Below, piece by piece: positions 14,868 to 24,929 of a DNA stretch of 64,000 bases (position 1 is the stretch's first letter; each line of letters opens with the position of its first letter). The DNA is from DATLNF01 sp963765815 (GTDB taxonomy: Bacteria; Actinomycetota; Actinomycetes; BP-191): the NCBI GenBank assembly GCA_963765815.1, contig CAVXXT010000008.1, positions 682,001 to 746,000 on the forward strand, in the 5' to 3' direction. The notes below the pieces were generated by a model, which made no database searches, was not told the DNA's origin, and saw only the letters and a list, made by a program, of their open reading frames with translations. The translations under genes were made by a program, and so were the position numbers.

Positions 14868-17135
14868 ATGAACCACCCGGGGCGGCTGCTCGCCCGGCGC
14901 CTCGCGCTCGTGGTCGGCGTCAGCACCCTGCTCGGGCTGCTGCTCGCCGGCGCTGCCTTTCCCATCGTCGGATCGGTCGGCGTGGCCGTCGGCTCGGGCG
15001 CGAAGTCGTTCAGCGACCTGCCGCGCGAGCTGACCGAGCTGCCGCTCCCGCAGCGGTCGCGGATCCTCGCCGCTGACGGCTCGCTGCTCGCGGCCGTCTA
15101 CTTCAACGAGGACCGGGTGATGGTCCCGCTCGAGCGGATGCCGGAGCACCTGCGCAACGCGATCGTCGCGATCGAGGACAACCGCTTCCGCCAGCACAGC
15201 GGCGTCGACCTCAAGGGGCTGACCCGCGCGCTGGTCCGCAACCAGCGCGCCGGCGGCGTCGAGGAGGGCGGCTCGACGATCACCCAGCAGTACGTGAAGA
15301 ACGTGCTGCTGTCAGCCGCGAAGACTCCGGAGGAGCGCAAGCGCGCGACCGAGCGGTCCGTGGCGCGCAAGGTGCGCGAGGCGCGCTACGCCATCGCCCT
15401 CGAGGAGCGCTACACGAAGGACCAGATCCTCGAGCGCTACCTCAACATCGCCTACTTCGGGCAAGGCGTGTACGGCGTCGGCACCGCGGCGCAGCGCTAC
15501 TTCAGCAAGCCGGTCGAGAAGATCTCGGTCCCCGAGGCGGCGCTGCTCGCGGGCCTCGTGCAGGCGCCGGAGCGCTACGACCCGCTCGTCAACCCGGAGG
15601 CCGCGCGCGACCGCCGCGACACGGTGCTCAGCAGCATGGCGCGCACCGGCGTGCTCCCCGCCGTCGACGCCGAGTGGGCCCAGCGCCAGCCGCTCGGCCT
15701 GCACCCGTCCAAGGTCTCCGGCATCGAGGACAGCCCGCTCGCCGGGCCGTTCCTCGACCTGGTGCGCACCATGGTCCTCGAGGGCAGCGACCCGGCGATC
15801 CGCGAGGTCTTCGGCAAGACCCGCGGCGACCGCGAGCGCTCGCTCTTCCAGGGCGGGCTGACCGTGCGGACGTCGCTCGACGCCACGCTGCAGCGCACCG
15901 CGCTGACCACGCTGCGCGAGACGCTGGGCGACGCCGACGACCCGGCGTCGGCGATCGTCGTCGTCGAGCCGGGCACCGGCGCGATCAAGGCGATGGCGTC
16001 GCTCAGCCACGAGAAGGCGACGCAGAAGGTCAACCTGCCCATCGGCGGCACCAGCGGCTTCCAGGCCGGGTCGACGTTCAAGGTCTTCGTCCTGGCCGCC
16101 GCGATCGAGCAGGGCTACTCGCTCAGCTCGACGCTCTACGCTCCCGCGCGCTACGAATCGGCGGTCTACAAGAACGTCGTCAACGGAGTCGTGAAGCCCT
16201 ACGAGATCGGCAACGCCGGTGACAGCGAGGCGGGCACCTTCACACTCACCGAGGCGACGGTCCACTCGGTCAACACGTTCTACCTGCAGCTGCAGGAGAA
16301 GACCGGCTTCGACCGTCCGGCGGAGATCGCTGAGGCGGCCGGCGTACGCCGGTTCCCGCTGAAGGTCGTCCCGTCGTTCACCCTCGGCGCGAGCGAGGTC
16401 AGCCCGCTCGACATGGCCAGCGCCTACGCGACGTTCGCCGCGCACGGCATCGCCTGTGAGCCGCTGGCGATCACGTCGGTCGAGTCGGCGGACGGCTCGA
16501 CGGTCGGCACGATGAAGCCGAAGTGCGAGCGGGCGATCGCCGCCGACGTCGCGGACACCGTGACGACGGTGCTGCGCGGCGTGGTCGACCGCGGCACCGG
16601 CACCGGCGCGGACTTCGGCCGGCCGGCCGCCGGCAAGACGGGCACGACCAACGGCCCCAGCGCCGCGTGGTTCGTCGGCTACACGCCACAGCTCGCGGCA
16701 GCGGCGTGGGTCGGCCATCCGACCGACCCCATCAAGCGCCCGCTGCGCAACGTGCACGGCGTGAAGATCGTGTACGGCGGAACCTTCCCCGCGTCGATCT
16801 GGCGGCGGGTGATGGCGGCCGCGCACGAGTCGCTGCCCTTCGAGTCGTTCGACCTCTCTCCGCCGCCGTCGCTGACGAAGACGCTCGGCCCGTCGCGTCT
16901 CCCACGTTCGTCCGCCAGCCCGGTCCCGGCGAACACCACCGACCCGATCCCCGACACCGCGCTGCCGTCGCCCCGTCCGCGGCAGAGCCAGGAGCCGGGC
17001 AACGGCTGCCGGAAGAAGAAGTGCACCGCGTCGCCCTCGCCCACGCCGGCGCCGCCGCCGAGTCCCAACCCGACGCCCGCGCAGTCCGCCCCGGCCAGCC
17101 CGGCCCCCGCCGCCAGCGCCCCGCCCCAGCCCTGA
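14868..17135 (+). CDS. Class A penicillin-binding protein (bifunctional transglycosylase/transpeptidase)
   Basis: Polymerises lipid II and cross-links peptidoglycan outside the membrane; 755 residues. A signal anchor (LALVVGVSTLLGLLLAGAAF) opens the protein. The GT51 domain carries EDNRFRQHSGVD near residue 103 and GGSTITQQY near 136. The transpeptidase has the SxxK motif STFK near 402, SVN near 466 and KTGT near 588. From about residue 670 a Pro/Ser/Ala-rich tail with a Lys patch (CRKKKC) closes the chain, likely disordered and wall-associated. It has its own 60-base leader with a GAGGGA ribosome-binding site and seems separate from the operon before it. Confidence 0.95.
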   Translation: MNHPGRLLARRLALVVGVSTLLGLLLAGAAFPIVGSVGVAVGSGAKSFSDLPRELTELPLPQRSRILAADGSLLAAVYFNEDRVMVPLERMPEHLRNAIVAIEDNRFRQHSGVDLKGLTRALVRNQRAGGVEEGGSTITQQYVKNVLLSAAKTPEERKRATERSVARKVREARYAIALEERYTKDQILERYLNIAYFGQGVYGVGTAAQRYFSKPVEKISVPEAALLAGLVQAPERYDPLVNPEAARDRRDTVLSSMARTGVLPAVDAEWAQRQPLGLHPSKVSGIEDSPLAGPFLDLVRTMVLEGSDPAIREVFGKTRGDRERSLFQGGLTVRTSLDATLQRTALTTLRETLGDADDPASAIVVVEPGTGAIKAMASLSHEKATQKVNLPIGGTSGFQAGSTFKVFVLAAAIEQGYSLSSTLYAPARYESAVYKNVVNGVVKPYEIGNAGDSEAGTFTLTEATVHSVNTFYLQLQEKTGFDRPAEIAEAAGVRRFPLKVVPSFTLGASEVSPLDMASAYATFAAHGIACEPLAITSVESADGSTVGTMKPKCERAIAADVADTVTTVLRGVVDRGTGTGADFGRPAAGKTGTTNGPSAAWFVGYTPQLAAAAWVGHPTDPIKRPLRNVHGVKIVYGGTFPASIWRRVMAAAHESLPFESFDLSPPPSLTKTLGPSRLPRSSASPVPANTTDPIPDTALPSPRPRQSQEPGNGCRKKKCTASPSPTPAPPPSPNPTPAQSAPASPAPAASAPPQP

Positions 17136-17174
17136 CCGACTCTGCCTGACCGGTCGCCAGCACCTCCCGAACCA

Positions 17175-17234
17175 GGGAGCGTTTCGGTCACTGAAACCCG
17201 GTCCGGGCCGCCTTTCCGTCACTGAAACGCTCCC
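17175..17234. terminator. Inverted repeat between convergent genes
   Basis: Arms GGGAGCGTTTC (17175-17185) and GAAACGCTCCC (17224-17234) are perfectly complementary. Inside them the element GTCACTGAAAC occurs twice in direct orientation (17187-17197 and 17218-17228). It lies between the penicillin-binding protein gene and the DUF58 gene, which face each other, so a bidirectional terminator is the simplest reading. There is no U-run. Confidence 0.55.
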
Positions 17235-17248
17235 GGCTGGCGGTGGGG

Positions 17249-18544
17249 TCAGAGGCGGCCGGCGGCTTTCAGGGCGAGGTACGCGTCGGCGACCGCGGGC
17301 GGGAACGTGTCCGGCGGCGCGTCGACGACGTCGACCCCTCGCCGGCGCAGGAGGGCGGTGAGGCGCTGGCGCTCGCCGATGGCGCGCTCGGCGGCGGCGG
17401 CTTCGTACACCTCGGCCGCCCCGCGGCGGCCGGCCGCCATCTGCACCACCTGCGGGTCGGTGACCGCCGCGACGATGACGGTGTGCCGTGCGGTGAGCGC
17501 ACGCAGAGCCGGCAGCAGGCCCTCCTCGATCACCGCGCTGTTGAGGTCGGTGAAGATGACGATCAGCGCCCGTCGGCGGGCGCGACGGAGGATCGCGCCG
17601 ACCATCGCCCGGTGATCTGCTTCCACGAGGGACGCCTCGAGCGGCGCCATCGCGTTGACCAGCGTCGGCAGCACCTCGGCCCGTGAGCCGCCGGACACCG
17701 ACGCGCGCAGCACCCGGTCGTGCGCGATCAGGTCGACCTGATCCCCGGCCCGCGACGCGAGCGCGCCGAGCAGCAGCGCAGCGTCCAGCGCGTGGTCGAG
17801 CCGCGGGGTGTCGCCGACGCGCCCGGCCGAGGTGCGCCCGGTGTCGAGCACGAGGATCACCCGACGGTCGCGCTCGGGCCGCCAGGTCCGCACGACGACG
17901 GTCTCGCGGCGCGCGGTGGCCCGCCAGTCGATCGACCGGACGTCGTCGCCGTCGACGTAGTCGCGCAGCGAGTCGAACTCGGTGCCCTGGCCACGGCCGC
18001 GCACCAGCACCGCGCCGTCGAGCTGGCGCAGCCGTTCGAGCCGCTCGGGCAGGAACCGCCGGCTGGCGAACGGCGGCAGGACGCGCAGCGCCCACGGCAC
18101 CTCGTGCCGGCCCTGCCGTGCGCCGAGCCCGAGCGGCCCCACCGACCGCACCGTGACCCGCACGGGTCGCCGGTCGCCGCGCCGGGTAGGCAGCAGTGTC
18201 CAGACGACGCCACGGCGCTCACCAGCCGGCAGCACCACGTGCTGAAGCCTCGAGGACAGCCCGGCCGACGGCGGCCAGGCGTCGCGTACGACGGCCCGTA
18301 CCCGTCGGCTCCCGGTGTTGACGATCGACATCGTCAGCTCGACCGGCTCGCCGAGCCGGACCGACGTCGGACCGCTCCGCGAGATGCGCAGGTCCCGGAC
18401 GCGACCGGCGAGCGCGATGTCGACGGCGACCAGCAGGCCGAGAGCGACATTGAGCAGTACGACGGTCGCCGTACGCCCGGGCAGCGCGAGCACGAGCGCC
18501 GCGAGCAGCGTCGCGACCAGGCCCGTCCGACCGGTGAGCGCCAC
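17249..18544 (-). CDS. DUF58 domain-containing protein (vWA-like partner of MoxR)
   Basis: A 431-residue protein, last gene of a - strand operon. Two hydrophobic N-terminal segments (LVATLLAALVLALPG, VVLLNVALGLLVAVDIALA) anchor it. The DUF58 signature YVDGDDVRSIDWRATARR lies near residue 195, followed by a MIDAS-like stretch VILVLDTGRTSAG near 235. Such proteins occur with MoxR ATPases and are thought to act as their metal-binding adaptor in envelope or complex assembly; the precise role is unknown. It starts at GTG, 12 bases after moxR. Confidence 0.9.
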   Translation of the reverse strand: MALTGRTGLVATLLAALVLALPGRTATVVLLNVALGLLVAVDIALAGRVRDLRISRSGPTSVRLGEPVELTMSIVNTGSRRVRAVVRDAWPPSAGLSSRLQHVVLPAGERRGVVWTLLPTRRGDRRPVRVTVRSVGPLGLGARQGRHEVPWALRVLPPFASRRFLPERLERLRQLDGAVLVRGRGQGTEFDSLRDYVDGDDVRSIDWRATARRETVVVRTWRPERDRRVILVLDTGRTSAGRVGDTPRLDHALDAALLLGALASRAGDQVDLIAHDRVLRASVSGGSRAEVLPTLVNAMAPLEASLVEADHRAMVGAILRRARRRALIVIFTDLNSAVIEEGLLPALRALTARHTVIVAAVTDPQVVQMAAGRRGAAEVYEAAAAERAIGERQRLTALLRRRGVDVVDAPPDTFPPAVADAYLALKAAGRL

Positions 18545-18556
18545 GAGGTGCGAGAG

Positions 18557-19599
<1,043 letters not shown>

Positions 19600-19603
<4 letters not shown>

Positions 19604-20799
19604 AGGGTTCGCACCTCGCTGTCCAGGGTGTCCAGGTCGCGGGCGAGCCGCACGAGCGCGGCGTCGTCAGCGGGGCTCCGACCGTACAAGAGGTCGTCGA
19701 CGGCTGCGGCGTCGCGACCGGTGCGAGTGGCCACCGCCGCGAGCAGCTCGTCGCGGACCGGTGCCACGCCGAGGCCGATCGCGCGGGCGATCCGTCGCCG
19801 CCGGGCGGCCTGCAGCGCGGCGGCCGCGGTCTGCCTGGCCTGAGCGGTCCGGTAGAGACGCGCGCGGCCCTCGACCGTCTCCGCAGCGCGCACCACGACC
19901 GGCAGCGTCTCCGCGACGACGGGGCCGAGTCGCCGGGCGCGCCACACACCGAACCAGACCGCGGCCACGACGAGCTGCACCGCGGCGAGCGCGACCCGGT
20001 CGGGGAGCAGGTCGACGAGCGACCGCGGCGGGGTGCCGAGCGCCGCCCGCTCGTCCTCGCGGGGGTAGACCCACTCGATCCGCGGCTGCCCCTCGAGGAG
20101 GCCGATGGCGAGGGCGGCGTTGCCCTCGTCGCCGAGCTCGGCGTTGGTGAACGCGTCGGGCGCGCCGACGACCCGCAGCTCGCCGCCCCCGTGATGTACG
20201 ACGACGACACTGCCGAGGCCGTCGACGCGGTAGCACGAGTCCGGCCCGCCGATGGCGTAGAGCTCGCCGCCGGTCCGCGCGCGTCCGGCGACGGCCGCCG
20301 CGTGGACGGCGCAGCCGGCCGGGCGAGACGTCACCTCCGCGCCGCCGGCGACCCTGATGTCCAGCCCGGGCGCCTCGCCGCGCAACGCCTCGAGAAGCTC
20401 CGCCCCCGGGGAGACCAGGACGACGTCGCGGTCGGCGGAGGGCAGGAGGAGGGAGAGGTCGACGTCGGCGTCGAGCAGCTCGGCGCGCGGCACGAACAAC
20501 GTCGTCCCGGACTCCGCCGTCGGCTCAGGCACCCGGACGACGTCGACACCTCGGTCGCGCAGCAGCGCGGCCAGCGCCTTGCTGCCCGGAGGCCGCGCGG
20601 CCTCCGGGTCGAGCAGGCCGCCGCGGACGCCTCCGGCGAGCAGGGCGATGGTCGTGCCGACGACGGCGATGATCAGCCCGACGACGACGGGCAGCCGCGC
20701 GGCGGACCACAGCGCGGCCGGCGTGGTCATCGCGCGTGCCGACCGGCCGCCGTCCTCCGCGTCGCCCGTGATCGCCGGGTCGAGCAGCTCGGTCGTCAT
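19600..20799 (-). CDS. DUF4350 domain-containing membrane protein
   Basis: A 399-residue protein. A first membrane helix at about residues 34-54 (LPVVVGLIIAVVGTTIALLAGG) is followed by the DUF4350 core (GSKALAALLRDRGVDVVRVPEP, an IFT/GATase-like extracytoplasmic domain). A second helix (LAAVQLVVAAVWFGVWRARRLG) near 285-300 precedes a cytosolic helical tail. In Mycobacterium the homologue lies between DUF4129 and MoxR genes, the same order as here. Its ATG overlaps the DUF4129 stop and its stop overlaps the moxR start. Function unknown. Confidence 0.88.
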
Positions 20800-21446
20800 G
20801 AGCGGGCCAGGACCGCGAGCCGCGCGCCGCGCACGGCGTCATCGGCCGACCTGAGCGCGTCGTGGTCGCCCGCCGTGGCCGGGCGGTCGCCGTACCAGAT
20901 CGCGTCGAAGACCAGCGCGGCGGAGCGAGTCGGCGCGGAGATCGCCGGTACGGCGGCAGCGGCCTCGCGCGCGATCTCCCCGGCGGTCCGACCCGGGCGC
21001 ACGTCGAGCACGCCGCGCTGCTCCAGCTCGCGGACGATCGCGCGGAACCGCGCGCGCACCGCGTCCTTCCACTGGCCCGACGCCGCCAGCCGATCGGCCT
21101 CCGCCCGGTAGTCGTCGGCGGTCATCGAGCGCGCCCCGCGACGCCGGTCGGTCACCGCGTCGCGCAGGCGGCCGGGATGCACGCCGAGCCGCAGCGCGAC
21201 GATCAGCGCGACGACGATCGCGATGAGGATCAGCAGGCCGACGCCGCCGCCGGGGACGACGTTGATCGCCTCGACCACGAGCTCGGCGACCTTCTCGATG
21301 ATCCAGCCCGTCACCCGGTCGAGCAGCGACGGCTCCCCGACGTGGTACTCCCGCTTGAGCAGCTCCCGCCGGGCGTCGTCGCGAGCGCCGTCACGGGTCA
21401 GCTGCTCGGCGACCTGCCCGAGCACCGCGTACGACGGTGCGATCAC
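20796..21446 (-). CDS. DUF4129 domain-containing membrane protein
   Basis: A 216-residue protein with one central membrane helix (VGLLILIAIVVALIVALRLG, about residues 68-88). The cytosolic DUF4129 domain follows (DYRAEADRLAASGQWKDAVRARFRAIVRELEQRGVLDVRPGRTAGEIAREAA, near 110-165). The extracytoplasmic N-terminus (LKREYHVGEPSLLDRVTGWIIEKV) matches the usual arrangement of these proteins in MoxR operons. It starts with GTG overlapping the preceding stop and is followed by an ATGA overlap, so it is tightly coupled. Likely a structural member of the MoxR-DUF58 envelope module. Confidence 0.88.
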   Translation of the reverse strand: MIAPSYAVLGQVAEQLTRDGARDDARRELLKREYHVGEPSLLDRVTGWIIEKVAELVVEAINVVPGGGVGLLILIAIVVALIVALRLGVHPGRLRDAVTDRRRGARSMTADDYRAEADRLAASGQWKDAVRARFRAIVRELEQRGVLDVRPGRTAGEIAREAAAAVPAISAPTRSAALVFDAIWYGDRPATAGDHDALRSADDAVRGARLAVLARS

Positions 21447-22549
21447 GCCATCGGCGGCGCGGCCGGCGGCAGCGCCTGTGTCGCGGCGGCCGCGGCCAGC
21501 GTGACGTCGAGCCCCTCAGCGCGCATCCGCCGGTCGACGTACAGCAGCGCGCTCACACCGGCTGAGAACGGCGCAGTGATGGTGCCCGCGATGATGCCGC
21601 CGATGGTCGACAGCGCGAGCTGCGCGGATGAGACGTCGCCGGTGGTGTCGGCCGTGCCGGTGAAGACGCTGCCGAACCCGCCACCCGCGAGGATGAACGG
21701 GAGTGACAGCGCGCCGCTGACGAACGAGCTGATGATCGCCGCCAGGATGAGCACGCCGCAGCACCGCCAGAACTGGCCTTTCACCAGGTCGCGGGACCGC
21801 CGCAGCGCAGCGCTGACCGGCTGGCGCTCGAGCATCAGCGCCGGTGTGGCCAGCGACAGTGCGACCGCGGCGTAGACACCGGGGGCGATGCAGAGGACGA
21901 AGCCGATGACCGTCAGCACCGACACGAGCAGCGATGCGCCGATCAGCGCCCAGAAGCGCGCGCGCACCGCGCGCCACGCCTCGTCGAGGGAGATGGGCCG
22001 GCCGAGGACCGCCTGACCCATGACGACGGTGAGCGCGCCTGAGAGCAGCACGCCGGTCACCATGCCGAACAGCACGCCGAGGAGCACGCCGAAGATGCCG
22101 GTGCCGTCGAAGCTGCCGTCGGAGAGGCTGTCGCTGAAGTTCTTGGTCGCGAGGAACTGCAGCACCTGGGTGACGGTGACGACCGCAGCGGACAGGCCGA
22201 GCGTCGCCCGGGGGTAGCGGCGGATCGTGGTGATCGCGCCGTCGAGCAGCTCGCCTACGCCGAGCGGGCGCAGCGGGATGACGCCGGGATGCGCGGCCGG
22301 TGGCATGCCGGTCCAGCCGCCGTACCCCGCCTGTCCGGCCGGCTGACCCCACTGCGGAGGGGACGGCTGTCCCCATCCCGGGGGCTGCGGCTGTCCCCAC
22401 TGCGGCTGCGGCTGTCCCCATTGCGGCTGCGCCGGGGGCTGGCCCCAGGCCGGCGGGGGAGCCGGGGTGGCCGCGCGCGGCCAGGACTCCGGCGGAGCAG
22501 GGTCGGCGGGCTGGTCGCCCGGAGCGGTCCAGTCGGAATCGTCGGGCAT
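21443..22549 (-). CDS. Polytopic membrane protein with WGQP-repeat N-terminus
   Basis: A 368-residue protein opening the MoxR operon. The first 95 residues are Pro/Gln/Trp-rich with five WGQP units. About six hydrophobic segments follow from residue 120 to 330 (LGVLLGVLFGMVTGVLLSGALTVVMG, LIGASLLVSVLTVIGFVLCIAPG). The part around GVGELLDGAITTIRRYPRATLGLSA resembles actinobacterial membrane proteins annotated as glycerophosphodiesterase membrane-domain-like. I chose the ATG at MPDDSDWTAPG; an in-frame start 51 bases upstream is possible. It overlaps the DUF4129 start (GTGA). Role unknown. Confidence 0.82.
   Translation of the reverse strand: MPDDSDWTAPGDQPADPAPPESWPRAATPAPPPAWGQPPAQPQWGQPQPQWGQPQPPGWGQPSPPQWGQPAGQAGYGGWTGMPPAAHPGVIPLRPLGVGELLDGAITTIRRYPRATLGLSAAVVTVTQVLQFLATKNFSDSLSDGSFDGTGIFGVLLGVLFGMVTGVLLSGALTVVMGQAVLGRPISLDEAWRAVRARFWALIGASLLVSVLTVIGFVLCIAPGVYAAVALSLATPALMLERQPVSAALRRSRDLVKGQFWRCCGVLILAAIISSFVSGALSLPFILAGGGFGSVFTGTADTTGDVSSAQLALSTIGGIIAGTITAPFSAGVSALLYVDRRMRAEGLDVTLAAAAATQALPPAAPPMA
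22339..22448 (-). repeat. Short in-gene repeats encoding WGQP units
   Basis: A GC-rich block of near-repeats (units around CTGCGGCTGTCCCCA on the + strand) codes on the - strand for five spaced WGQP motifs in the N-terminal tail of the membrane protein. It is an internal protein repeat, not a CRISPR array. Similar Pro/Gln/Trp tails are common in actinobacterial membrane proteins. Confidence 0.75.
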
Positions 22550-22677
22550 GCTGCGCCATTCTCCCGTCGCGGTCGGCTCGGCCGGTGAAGATCGTGTCAC
22601 GCTTGCGGTACGACGCGTGCCGCACCCGCACGAGGCCGCGAGGGCGCGCAGAATGGCGACGACGAGAGGTGGTCTGC

Positions 22678-23355
22678 GTGAGGGGACGGGTGCTGGTCGT
22701 CGACGACGACCCCGCGCTGGCGGAGATGCTCGGCATCGTCCTGCGCAGCGAGGGGTTCGAGCCGTCGTTCGTGGCCGACGGCGAGCGGGCGATGGCCGCG
22801 TTCCGCCAGACCAAGCCCGACGTCGTGCTCCTCGACATCATGCTGCCGGGCAAGGACGGTCTGGAGGTCTGCCGCGCGATCCGCGCCGAGTCCGGCGTGC
22901 CGATCGTGATGCTGACCGCGCGGACCGACACGATCGACGTGGTGCTCGGCCTCGAGTCGGGCGCCGACGACTACGTCGTCAAGCCGTTCAAGCCCAAGGA
23001 GCTGATCGCCCGGGTGCGCGCGCGGCTGCGTCGCAACGAGGAGGTCGTCCCGGAGACGCTGCACATCGGCGACGTCGAGATCGACGTGGCCGGTCATCGC
23101 GTGATGCGCGGCGGTCAGCAGATCTCGCTGACGCCGCTCGAGTTCGACCTGCTGGTCGCGCTCGCCCGCAAGCCGCGGCAGGTGTTCACCCGCGAGGTCC
23201 TGCTCGAGCAGGTGTGGGGCTACCGCCACGCGGCCGACACCCGCCTCGTCAACGTCCATGTCCAGCGGCTGCGGGCGAAGGTCGAGCGCGACCCGGAGCA
23301 GCCCGAAGTCGTCCTGACGGTCCGCGGCGTGGGCTACAAGGCCGGTCCCCCCTGA
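22678..23355 (+). CDS. mtrA: Response regulator MtrA
   Basis: DNA-binding response regulator of the MtrAB system, which controls cell wall metabolism, division and osmotic responses in actinobacteria. The 225 residues start at GTG (VRGRVLVVDDDP) after GAGAGG with an eight-base gap. The receiver domain (1-118) has the acidic pocket VVDDD, phospho-acceptor Asp in LLDIMLPGKDG near residue 53, and the Lys of KPFKPKEL. The OmpR-type winged helix (130-225) contains LTPLEFDLLVALARKP and VWGYRHAADTRLVNVHVQRLRAKVE, characteristic of MtrA. It is followed five bases later by mtrB. Confidence 0.96.
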   Translation: MRGRVLVVDDDPALAEMLGIVLRSEGFEPSFVADGERAMAAFRQTKPDVVLLDIMLPGKDGLEVCRAIRAESGVPIVMLTARTDTIDVVLGLESGADDYVVKPFKPKELIARVRARLRRNEEVVPETLHIGDVEIDVAGHRVMRGGQQISLTPLEFDLLVALARKPRQVFTREVLLEQVWGYRHAADTRLVNVHVQRLRAKVERDPEQPEVVLTVRGVGYKAGPP

Positions 23356-23360
23356 CCCCG

Positions 23361-24929
23361 GTGCGCCGCGTCTCGAGCGGGCTCGTCGGCCGGTGGCGTC
23401 GCTCGCTGCGGCTGCGCGTCGTGGCCTCGACCCTGCTCATCTCGCTCACCGTCGTCACGCTCCTCGGCCTGTTCCTGCTCGGCCGCGTGACTCAGGGAAT
23501 CCTCGCGACGCAACGGCGCTCGGCGCTGGCCGAGGTCGAGGGCGGACTGCGCCTCGCGCAGGCCACCCTGCTCGACCTCCCGTCGACGAGTGGCGCCGAC
23601 TCGGTCGACGAGGAGATCGCCGAGCTCACCAACAGCCTGGCCAGTCAGGGCGGTGAGGTCGGCACGTTCGACGTGCTGGTGCTGTCCTCGACCGACGCGC
23701 GTGCGTTCATCTCCGCGGTCGAGGACTCGAGCCGCAGCATCGACGAGGTGCCGGCCGGGCTGCGGCGGGCGGTCGCGGGCCGAGGTGAGCTGGCCTACAG
23801 CTACACCGAGGTGCTCCGGAAGGGCACCCGGCAGCCGGCGCTCGTCGTGGGCGCGCCGCTGAGCGGCAACCTGGTGAGTGGCCGCTACGAGCTGTACTAC
23901 GTCTTCCCTCTGGGCACTGAGGCGGCGACGCTGTCGCTGGTACGCCGGACGATGCTCGGCGGCGGCGTCGGCCTGGCGCTGCTCGTCGCGGCTGTCGCCG
24001 GCCTCGTCGCTCGGCAGGTGGTCACCCCGGTCAAGGTCGCCGCGCGCACCGCGGAGCGGTTCGCCGCCGGCCGGCTCGAGACGCGCATGGCGGTGCACGG
24101 CGAGGACGAGATCTCCCGGCTCGGCGAGGCCTTCAACGAGATGGCCGCGAGCCTGCAGCAGAAGATCGGCCAGCTGCAGGACCTCTCGCGGCTTCAGCAC
24201 CGCTTCGTCTCCGACGTCTCCCACGAGCTGCGCACCCCGCTCACGACGGTGCGGATGGCCGCCGATCTGATCCACGCCGCCCGCAGCGACTTCCCGCCCG
24301 AGGTCGCCCGCTCCGCCGAGCTGCTGCAGAACGAGCTGGACCGCTTCGAGGCGCTGCTCGGCGACCTGCTCGAGATCAGCAAGCTCGACGCCGGCGCGGT
24401 GGTCCTCGACGCCGAGGCGATCGACCTGGCCGCGCTGACCCAGCGCGTGGTCCGAGCCCTCGCGCCGCTGGCCGCGCGCAGCGGCAGCGACGTCGTCGTC
24501 CGGGTGCCGCCGGGAGAGTCGGTCATCGCCGAGTGCGACGGACGCCGGGTCGAGCGCATCGTCCGCAACCTGGTCGCCAACGCGATCGAGCACGGCGAGA
24601 GCCTGCCGATCGAGATCACCGTCGCCGGCGACGCCGACGCGGTCGCGGTCGTCGTACGCGACCACGGTGTCGGGTTGCGCCCGGGCGACGCGAGTCGCGT
24701 GTTCAGCCGGTTCTGGCGCGGCGACCCGTCCCGCGCGCGGCACACCGGCGGCACCGGTCTCGGCCTGTCGATCGCCATCGAGGACGCGCGGCTGCACGGC
24801 GGCTGGCTGCAGGCGTGGGGCGAGCCGGGTCAGGGCTCCGCCTTCCGCCTCACGCTGCCGCGCCGGGTCAGCACCGAGCTGGTGCGATCGCCGCTGCCGC
24901 TCCAGCCCACGTCGGTGCCCAGTGCCTAG
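23361..24929 (+). CDS. mtrB: Sensor histidine kinase MtrB
   Basis: Membrane kinase that phosphorylates MtrA; 522 residues from a GTG five bases after mtrA. There are two membrane helices (VVASTLLISLTVVTLLGLFLLG near 20-42 and GGGVGLALLVAAVAGLVARQV near 195-216) flanking an extracytoplasmic sensor. A HAMP domain (TAERFAAGRLETRM) follows, then the H-box FVSDVSHELRTPL near 285, the N-box RIVRNLVANAIEHG near 400, and G-boxes DHGVGLRPGD and GGTGLGLSIA. The order matches known MtrB. Its stop overlaps the lpqB start by eight bases. Confidence 0.96.
   Translation: MRRVSSGLVGRWRRSLRLRVVASTLLISLTVVTLLGLFLLGRVTQGILATQRRSALAEVEGGLRLAQATLLDLPSTSGADSVDEEIAELTNSLASQGGEVGTFDVLVLSSTDARAFISAVEDSSRSIDEVPAGLRRAVAGRGELAYSYTEVLRKGTRQPALVVGAPLSGNLVSGRYELYYVFPLGTEAATLSLVRRTMLGGGVGLALLVAAVAGLVARQVVTPVKVAARTAERFAAGRLETRMAVHGEDEISRLGEAFNEMAASLQQKIGQLQDLSRLQHRFVSDVSHELRTPLTTVRMAADLIHAARSDFPPEVARSAELLQNELDRFEALLGDLLEISKLDAGAVVLDAEAIDLAALTQRVVRALAPLAARSGSDVVVRVPPGESVIAECDGRRVERIVRNLVANAIEHGESLPIEITVAGDADAVAVVVRDHGVGLRPGDASRVFSRFWRGDPSRARHTGGTGLGLSIAIEDARLHGGWLQAWGEPGQGSAFRLTLPRRVSTELVRSPLPLQPTSVPSA

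Noticed and set aside
22339..22448. CRISPR-like repeat array
   Set aside because: Units are short, unequal and in frame, encoding WGQP motifs inside a membrane protein gene.
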